10,235 nt of DNA, taken from assembly GCA_900552845.1 (NCBI GenBank), contig USBC01000056.1, positions 1 to 10,235 of the forward strand. Direction: 5' to 3'. The notes beneath the pieces are model-generated. The model made no database searches. It worked only from the letters and a program-made list of their open reading frames with translations, and was not told the origin of the DNA. The stretch's first letter is position 1; every line of letters starts with the position of its first letter. This document shows positions 6,623-10,235 of this stretch, one piece after another. The DNA is from an uncultured Oscillospiraceae bacterium. GTDB lineage: Bacteria; Bacillota; Clostridia; Oscillospirales; Ruminococcaceae. The position numbers and the translations under genes were made by a program.

Positions 6623-6997
6623 TTACGCTTTCCAAAGTCCGTGAAGATTGCAGTAGGCGTAAACGCTTTCCACCTCATCACCCTCACACAGCGCAAAGCA
6701 GATCTCAGGCTTTTCGCCGACGCGCAGCTCCTTACGCTGGTTGCCCTGCCGGGTGTGAATGGAGACCCATTCGATATGGTGCTCCGGCAGCATGGGGTGC
6801 TCCACAGAGCTGACCTTGACATGAACGATGCCGTTTTCAACCGACCATACCGGAACATGCTTTTCTACGGCGGCATCGGTGGTGTTGGGAATGATCTCAC
6901 TCATTTTTTCGCCGCAGCACATGACCGGTACACCGGCGTCCTTAACCTTAGCAATGATATTGCCGCAGTGCTTGCAGATATAGAATTTCTGTTCCAT
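6623..6997 (-). CDS. dfx: Desulfoferrodoxin (superoxide reductase, two-iron type)
   Basis: Cytosolic non-haem iron enzyme that reduces superoxide to hydrogen peroxide without releasing oxygen. It is 124 residues and full length. Residues 1-36 form the desulforedoxin domain with Center I ligands C8, C11, C27 and C28 (YICKHCG and VMCCGEKM). The superoxide reductase domain has the Center II ligands H47 (in EKHVP, including the conserved Glu-Lys), H67 and H73 (HPMLPEHHIEWV), C116 and H119 (CNLHGLWK). The ATG at 6997 is preceded by a strong AGGAGG. It starts 20 bp after the rubrerythrin stop, so the two form an operon: the superoxide reductase makes peroxide and the rubrerythrin removes it. Electrons normally come from rubredoxin, not seen nearby as a separate gene. 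Confidence 0.97.
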   Translation of the reverse strand: MEQKFYICKHCGNIIAKVKDAGVPVMCCGEKMSEIIPNTTDAAVEKHVPVWSVENGIVHVKVSSVEHPMLPEHHIEWVSIHTRQGNQRKELRVGEKPEICFALCEGDEVESVYAYCNLHGLWKA

Positions 6998-7017
6998 GAT
7001 CTTTCCTCCTGTTTTGA

Positions 7018-7551
7018 TTAATAATTCTCTTTCCGAACCTCGAAGTAGCTTTGCGGGTGAGCGCAGACGGGGCAGACGGCAGGAGCCTTTTTACCGATGA
7101 CCAGATGACCGCAGTTGCGGCACTCCCACATGGTTTCCTCACTCTTTTCAAAGACCTTTTGCAGCTCTACATTGGAGAGCAGGGCGCGATAGCGCTCCTC
7201 ATGTGCCTTTTCGATGGCGGCAACGGCACGGAATTTGCAGGCCAGCTCGGAAAAGCCCTCTTCCTCGGCTTCTTTGGCAAAGGTATCGTACATATCCGTC
7301 CATTCATAGTTTTCGCCCTCGGCGGCGTGCAGCAGGTTTTCGGCGGTAGAGCCCAACTCACCCAGCGCCTTGAACCACATTTTGGCGTGTTCCTTTTCAT
7401 TCTCAGCGGTTTTGGTGAAGATCTCTGCGATCTGCTCATAGCCCTCTTTTTTTGCGACGCTGGCAAAGTAGGTGTATTTATTACGTGCCTGAGATTCCCC
7501 TGCAAATGCAGTACACAAATTCTGTTCGGTCTTGGTACCCTTCAGTTCCAT
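7018..7551 (-). CDS. rbr: Rubrerythrin
   Basis: Cytosolic di-iron NADH-linked peroxidase of anaerobes that reduces hydrogen peroxide to water. The 177-residue protein has an N-terminal ferritin-like four-helix domain with ligands E19 (FAGESQARN) and E52-x2-H55 (ENEKEHA), a second pair in the EEEGFSELACKFRAVAAIEKAHEERY region (read in parts), and a C-terminal rubredoxin domain with C144-x2-C147 and C160-x2-C163, spaced as in classical rubrerythrin (not the reversed-domain form). The start ATG at 7551 has AAGGAG about nine bases upstream. It is the first gene of the rbr-dfx operon, read from a near-consensus promoter at 7613-7641 that contains a palindromic operator, which suggests control by an oxidative-stress regulator. 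Confidence 0.97.
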   Translation of the reverse strand: MELKGTKTEQNLCTAFAGESQARNKYTYFASVAKKEGYEQIAEIFTKTAENEKEHAKMWFKALGELGSTAENLLHAAEGENYEWTDMYDTFAKEAEEEGFSELACKFRAVAAIEKAHEERYRALLSNVELQKVFEKSEETMWECRNCGHLVIGKKAPAVCPVCAHPQSYFEVRKENY

Positions 7552-7590
7552 TGTTGTTTGCTCCTTTCACGCAGTTCGGTATCATTTTAT

Positions 7591-7603
7591 CCCCTTTCAG
7601 GGG
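7591..7603 (-). other. Short stem-loop in the rubrerythrin 5' untranslated region
   Basis: CCCCTTTCAGGGG: a four-base-pair CCCC/GGGG stem with a 5-base loop, about 40-50 bases before the start and a few bases after the predicted transcript start (near 7606). It could stabilise the mRNA or be part of an operator. There is no evidence for a specific role. Confidence 0.4.
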
Positions 7604-7612
7604 GTTGTATTT

Positions 7613-7641
7613 ATTATAACAGGAATAATTCCTAAAATCAA
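7613..7641 (-). promoter_or_regulatory. Promoter of the rbr-dfx operon
   Basis: On the minus strand, -35 TTGATT (7636-7641) and a perfect -10 TATAAT (7613-7618) with exactly 17 bases between, which is near-consensus for a sigma-A promoter. Such a strong promoter usually implies repression, and a palindrome fills the spacer. Confidence 0.87.
7621..7633. promoter_or_regulatory. Palindromic operator inside the rbr promoter spacer, Fur/PerR-like candidate
   Basis: AGGAATAATTCCT is a perfect inverted repeat (6-1-6) placed between -35 and -10. Its core AATnATT matches the centre of the 7-1-7 boxes bound by Fur-family regulators such as PerR (consensus TTATAATnATTATAA), but the outer bases differ (AGG/CCT in place of TTAT-type arms). 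The position suits a repressor that occludes polymerase. The regulator identity is inference. Confidence 0.55.
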
Positions 7642-7714
7642 GAGGGAATTATGAATTTTTCGGCATAAGGCTCTGACCGGTAGGGAATAATACGGGGAAA
7701 AGGAGGGAAGTACA

Positions 7715-7903
7715 ATGAAGGAGCTTGCACAGTGCTGCACGGTAATTGCAGAAGGAGAAATTGTTAGGGAGAGCCTGAACCGGTTGGGGCGTGATGAGCG
7801 ATGGCTGACGGCACAGCTGCGCCGGCAGGGGGTAGAATCGGCTGGGGAGGTTTTTTGGGGCATCAGCGACGGAGAGGAGCTGGAGCTGAATATGATCTTA
7901 TAG
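7715..7903 (+). CDS. Small protein resembling the YetF/DUF421 C-terminal tail (62 aa)
   Basis: The ATG at 7715 has AAAAGGAGGGAAG just upstream, so it is a credible translated gene despite its size. The protein has no membrane segment or signal peptide. Its pattern (IAEGEIVRESLNRLG, then WLTAQLRRQGVESAGEVFWG, then a short acidic end) resembles the soluble C-terminal tail of YetF/DUF421 membrane proteins, where a residue like I.(E/D)GKI..ENL precedes L...LR..GI....V. The YetF transmembrane domain is absent: upstream sequence is the divergent rbr promoter. It is either a stand-alone small domain or a remnant that captured a ribosome binding site. I found no convincing promoter of its own on this strand. 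The function is unknown, and the similarity call is from memory of the family pattern. It stops with TAG, the only normal gene end in the window that does. Confidence 0.65.
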   Translation: MKELAQCCTVIAEGEIVRESLNRLGRDERWLTAQLRRQGVESAGEVFWGISDGEELELNMIL

Positions 7904-7915
7904 GAAAGATAATTC

Positions 7916-7944
7916 TTTTCCAAAGAGAACGGCTGTGCTATAAT
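7916..7944 (+). promoter_or_regulatory. Extended -10 promoter of the phosphatase gene
   Basis: TGCTATAAT (7936-7944) gives a consensus -10 with the TGn extension. The -35 position (TTTTCC, 7916-7921) is poor, as often tolerated with an extended -10. It lies between the small ORF and the phosphatase, 64 bases before the start codon, so the phosphatase has an independent transcript start. Confidence 0.65.
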
Positions 7945-8008
7945 AGTGTAGTAAAGAATGGATACGAGATGTATTATTCGCAAGATTACTACAAAAAGGA
8001 TAGATGGC

Positions 8009-8482
8009 ATGAAGCGAGTTTTATTTGTGTGCAATGGCAATATTTGCAGAAGCCCCATGGCGGAGTTCGTTTTTCGGGAGCTGGCGCGGCGACGCGGATT
8101 GGAAAACGCAGTGGGCTGCGAGAGCGCCGGCACGACGGTCTTCGCCCCGAACAGCCCCGTACATAACGGTACGGTGCGTCAGCTGAAGCGGGAGAATATC
8201 CCCTATTATCAACGCGGTTCCCGCAACATCACCGCTGAGGATTACCAAAGATTTGACTACCTGTTAGGTATGACACGCAGCCATGTGCAGGCGATGGAGC
8301 AGGAATTTGGCGGAGACCCGCAGGGTAAGCTGCATCGGCTGCTGGACTTTACCCATCAGCCGAGGGATATCGATGATCCATGGTACACGGGAGACTTTGT
8401 AACGGCGTATAACGATATTGTAATGGGCTGCAATGCACTGTTGGACAGTATGTTTCCAACCGGCACTGAGCGAAAGAAGTAA
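8009..8482 (+). CDS. Low-molecular-weight protein-tyrosine (or arginine) phosphatase
   Basis: Cytosolic phosphatase of the LMW-PTP family that hydrolyses phosphotyrosine, or phosphoarginine in the YwlE branch, on proteins. The 157-residue length is typical. The active-site P-loop comes right at the N-terminus: C8-x5-R14 in VCNGNICRSPMAE. The general-acid loop is D123-P124 in DIDDPWYTGDF. The start ATG 8009 is chosen because AAAGGA lies eight bases upstream and MKRVLFVCNGN is the family N-terminus; an in-frame ATG at 7958 would add 17 unrelated residues. The residue after N11 in the P-loop is Ile; YwlE-type arginine phosphatases usually have Thr there, so tyrosine phosphatase activity is favoured. 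No kinase or exopolysaccharide genes are adjacent, so the substrate is unknown. Confidence 0.93.
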   Translation: MKRVLFVCNGNICRSPMAEFVFRELARRRGLENAVGCESAGTTVFAPNSPVHNGTVRQLKRENIPYYQRGSRNITAEDYQRFDYLLGMTRSHVQAMEQEFGGDPQGKLHRLLDFTHQPRDIDDPWYTGDFVTAYNDIVMGCNALLDSMFPTGTERKK

Positions 8483-8494
8483 ATGCGAAAAAGG

Positions 8495-8522
8495 AAAAGT
8501 ACCCATGAAAGGGTACTTTTTT
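8495..8522. terminator. Bidirectional Rho-independent terminator
   Basis: AAAAGTACCC (8495-8504) pairs perfectly with GGGTACTTTT (8511-8520) over loop ATGAAA, with TTTTTT on the plus strand. On the minus strand the stem is followed by CCTTTTT. It serves both the phosphatase gene and the convergent membrane-protein gene ending at 8530. Confidence 0.93.
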
Positions 8523-8529
8523 GATGAGG

Positions 8530-9558
8530 TTAAAGATCCAATTTGCAGTCGCCGGCTTTGATCCACCCCAAACGGCGCATGGGCAGCGCGATGAGCGGGG
8601 TGAGAACAGCGGGCAACATGAAGCAGACGAGGATAAGTCCCAGCCAGTGGAACGTGCCGCCGAAGCCATCCCAGCTGATGATGCCGATGGGGCCGACCAG
8701 TCCGCAGGTACCCATGCCGCTGGCAATGGCAATGCCGTTTTCCAGACGGAATATGCAGGTGGTGATGGGGCCTGTAATGGCGGCTGCAAGGGTGGGAGGC
8801 AGCCAGATGCGGGGATTTTTAACGATATTGCCCATTTGCAGCATGGATGTGCCAAGGCCCTGCGCCACCAAGCCGCCCCAGCCGTTTTCGGCAAAGCTCA
8901 TGACGGCAAAGCCGATCATCTGGGCGCAGCAGCCCGCCGTGGCGGCGCCGCCTGCCAGACCGGTGAGGGTAAGGGTAAAGCAGATAGCAGCGGAGCTGAT
9001 GGGCAAGGTGAGGACGATACCGACCAACACCGAAACGATAATGCCCATGAGAAACGGGCGAAGCTGAGTTGCCCGAATAATGAGTTGACCGAAGCCGTTC
9101 ATCAAGAGGCTGACGCCGGGACCGATAAGAGAACCGACCCCCAACCCCGAAAGAATGGTGACGGTAGGAGTAACAAGAATGTCAATTTTGGTCTCGCGGC
9201 TGACCGCTTTGCCCAGCTCGGCAGCAACGATGACGGCAAAGAAAGCACCCAGCGGTCCACCTACCGAGTAGGAGCCAAGTCCCACGGCACATAGCGAGTA
9301 CAGGACCAGTGGCGGCGCGGAAAGCGAAACACCGATAGCGACCGCAATGGCGATACCGGTAGCACTGCTGGCATAACCGGCTGCGGTGATGAGCCATTCC
9401 CAGTGAAGCAGATCTCCCAATGTATCCAGTATGGTGCCGATAAGCAGGGAAGCGAAAAGCCCCATTGCCATGGCGCTCATGGCATCGACAAAGTAGAGCT
9501 TTGCTGAGGGCTTGATCTTTTTGCGGGCAAGTAAGGCGAAAAATCCGGTAGTGGACAT
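8530..9558 (-). CDS. PfoR-like PTS EIIC family membrane protein (PTS_EIIC_2 type)
   Basis: A 342-residue polytopic membrane protein with about nine to ten hydrophobic segments. Signatures: FVDAMSAMAMGLFASLLIGTI near the N-terminus, the repeated glycine-rich motif GLGSYSVGGPLGAFFA, VTPTVTILSGLGVGSLIGP and AAAITGPITT with the late segment MGTCGLVGPIG. These match the PTS sugar transporter subunit IIC-like family that includes Clostridium perfringens PfoR. Members are usually annotated as PTS EIIC or as toxin-gene regulators, but most lack linked EIIA/EIIB proteins, and none is seen here, so sugar phosphotransfer is doubtful and the substrate unknown. The ATG at 9558 overlaps the stop of the upstream carbonic anhydrase-like gene (TAATG), with AAGGAGG in the end of that gene, so translation is coupled. 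The shared terminator lies at 8495-8522. Confidence 0.88.
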   Translation of the reverse strand: MSTTGFFALLARKKIKPSAKLYFVDAMSAMAMGLFASLLIGTILDTLGDLLHWEWLITAAGYASSATGIAIAVAIGVSLSAPPLVLYSLCAVGLGSYSVGGPLGAFFAVIVAAELGKAVSRETKIDILVTPTVTILSGLGVGSLIGPGVSLLMNGFGQLIIRATQLRPFLMGIIVSVLVGIVLTLPISSAAICFTLTLTGLAGGAATAGCCAQMIGFAVMSFAENGWGGLVAQGLGTSMLQMGNIVKNPRIWLPPTLAAAITGPITTCIFRLENGIAIASGMGTCGLVGPIGIISWDGFGGTFHWLGLILVCFMLPAVLTPLIALPMRRLGWIKAGDCKLDL

Positions 9559-10070
9559 TATTCCGCCTCCTTTGCGTGCTCCAGCGCCAGACGGCAGTAG
9601 GTCGCGGCATTTTCGCGGTTATGCTCGATCTGAACGGGATGCAGCTCGGAGATCGCTTTGGCGGGGATCCCGACAATGAGGGAGCCATCGGGGAAGTGTG
9701 CGCCGCCGGAGACCACCGCGCCCGCGCCGACAATGCAGTTTTTGCCGATGACGCAGCCATTGAGCAGCACGGAGCCCATGCCGATGACGGTGTTATCGCC
9801 GACGGTGGCGCCGTGTACCACGGCATTGTGACCGATGGAAACGCCTTCGCCTAAGGTGATGGGGTAGCCGCGGTCGCCATGCAGGGTGCAGTTATCCTGC
9901 ACGTTGCTGTTTTTGCCGATGGTGATATGGTCAAGGTCGCCGCGGATCACAGCGCCATACCATACGCTGCTGCCATCCGCCAAGGTGACATCACCAAGGA
10001 CGGCAGCGCTTTCGGCAATGAAAGCGGCTTTTTCAATATCCGGTTTTTTATCTCCCAGTTGCTTTATCAT
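9558..10070 (-). CDS. Gamma-class carbonic anhydrase family protein (hexapeptide repeat)
   Basis: A 170-residue left-handed beta-helix protein of the gamma-carbonic anhydrase/YrdA/PaaY family, cytosolic and usually trimeric. The metal ligands H64 (TLHGD), H81 and H86 (IGHNAVVH) are all present, and the conserved R43-x-D45 (VIRGD) and Q58-D59 (VQDN) pairs are intact. Hexapeptide turns run from about residue 20 to 140, followed by a C-terminal helix. The start ATG 10070 has GGAGG upstream; the open frame to 10223 crosses a GC-rich hairpin cluster and is not coding. Members may hydrate carbon dioxide, but many lack measured activity, and the catalytic Glu of the archetypal Cam acidic loop is not evident, so the enzymatic role is tentative. 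It overlaps the PfoR-like gene by the TAATG junction, so the two are co-translated. Confidence 0.92.
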   Translation of the reverse strand: MIKQLGDKKPDIEKAAFIAESAAVLGDVTLADGSSVWYGAVIRGDLDHITIGKNSNVQDNCTLHGDRGYPITLGEGVSIGHNAVVHGATVGDNTVIGMGSVLLNGCVIGKNCIVGAGAVVSGGAHFPDGSLIVGIPAKAISELHPVQIEHNRENAATYCRLALEHAKEAE

Positions 10071-10127
10071 AGATCTGACCTCCGATCGTTGGGGAATAGA
10101 TAGGGGAGAGCGGGAAGCTGGGTAGGG

Positions 10128-10212
10128 CGCCCGCAGGGCGTTCCGGCGAAGCCGGAACCGGCGACGAAGCCGCCGACCCCGCCCCAGCCGGGCAGCCCAG
10201 CCGGCGAACCGG
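10128..10212. repeat. Cluster of GC-rich stem-loops, possible dispersed repeat
   Basis: Three immediately adjacent inverted repeats: CGCCC-GCA-GGGCG (10128-10140), TTCCGGC-GAA-GCCGGAA (10141-10157) and CGGCG...CGCCG (10159-10175), then CCGG-CGAA-CCGG (10201-10212). On the minus strand two loops read TTCG, as in stable UUCG tetraloops. The block is non-coding, upstream of the carbonic anhydrase-like gene, and more GC-rich than neighbouring genes. Tandem hairpins of this type are common as dispersed intergenic repeats in Oscillospiraceae-like genomes, but copy number cannot be seen here. The remainder of 10071-10235 shows no gene; no clear promoter for the gene at 10070 was found. Confidence 0.55.
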
Positions 10213-10235
10213 AGCAGAACCACCCCATTAAACAG

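Noticed and set aside
8521..9294. 257-codon plus-strand frame after the phosphatase
   Set aside because: Antisense to the PfoR-like membrane protein and overlapping the terminator T-run. Its polar Gly/Ala/Asp-rich composition is typical of the complement of a hydrophobic protein.
10071..10223. N-terminal extension of the carbonic anhydrase-like gene
   Set aside because: The open frame crosses the hairpin cluster and reads Arg/Ala-rich sequence. The ATG at 10070 has a proper GGAGG site and matches the family N-terminus.
1..10235. Defence island, prophage, CRISPR array or other novel multi-gene system
   Set aside because: All sizeable genes belong to recognisable housekeeping or stress families; there are no repeats with regular spacers, integrases, transposases or reverse transcriptases in the window.

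Overview
The window looks like a chromosomal segment of a strictly anaerobic Firmicute of class Clostridia, probably a gut Oscillospiraceae/Ruminococcaceae-type organism. This is inferred from the gene content (class III ribonucleotide reductase, rubrerythrin, desulfoferrodoxin, a T-box leader, a PfoR-type EIIC protein), from the strong AGGAGG-type ribosome binding sites and from the moderately GC-rich coding sequence. No taxonomic search could be run. I see no phage, transposase, CRISPR array, tRNA or rRNA. Most of the window is ordinary housekeeping and accessory metabolism.

Layout. (1) Positions 1-2015, minus strand: a T-box-controlled ABC importer operon of the TrpX/TrpY type (COG2984/COG4120 families). 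It has a promoter, a full T-box leader with terminator, a substrate-binding lipoprotein gene broken by an in-frame amber codon just after its signal peptide, and a permease that runs off the left edge. The readable specifier is UAC (Tyr) rather than UGG (Trp). (2) Positions 2147-3555, plus strand: a thioredoxin-reductase-like flavoprotein that keeps its CATC redox centre but lacks the usual NADPH signatures, followed by a one-domain EamA transporter. (3) Positions 3665-6606, plus strand: the anaerobic ribonucleotide reductase operon nrdD-nrdG, with a promoter overlapping two NrdR-like boxes 32 bp apart and a strong terminator. (4) Positions 6623-7641, minus strand: an oxygen-defence operon, rubrerythrin then desulfoferrodoxin, from a near-consensus promoter that carries a perfect 13-bp palindrome between -35 and -10.

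(5) Positions 7715-8522, plus strand: a 62-aa ORF resembling the C-terminal tail of YetF/DUF421 proteins, then a low-molecular-weight tyrosine phosphatase with its own extended -10 promoter and a bidirectional terminator. (6) Positions 8530-10070, minus strand: a gamma-class carbonic anhydrase family protein translationally coupled (TAATG) to a PfoR-like PTS EIIC membrane protein. (7) Positions 10071-10235: non-coding, GC-rich, with a cluster of stem-loops that resembles a dispersed repeat.

How the parts fit. Blocks 2 to 4 are consistent with anaerobic life with occasional oxygen exposure: thiol redox, oxygen-sensitive dNTP synthesis, and superoxide and peroxide reduction. Block 1 is probably amino-acid uptake controlled by tRNA charging. 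The points most worth a second look are the amber codon in the lipoprotein gene, the Tyr-like T-box specifier, the NADPH-motif-less thioredoxin reductase and the operator palindrome in the rubrerythrin promoter.
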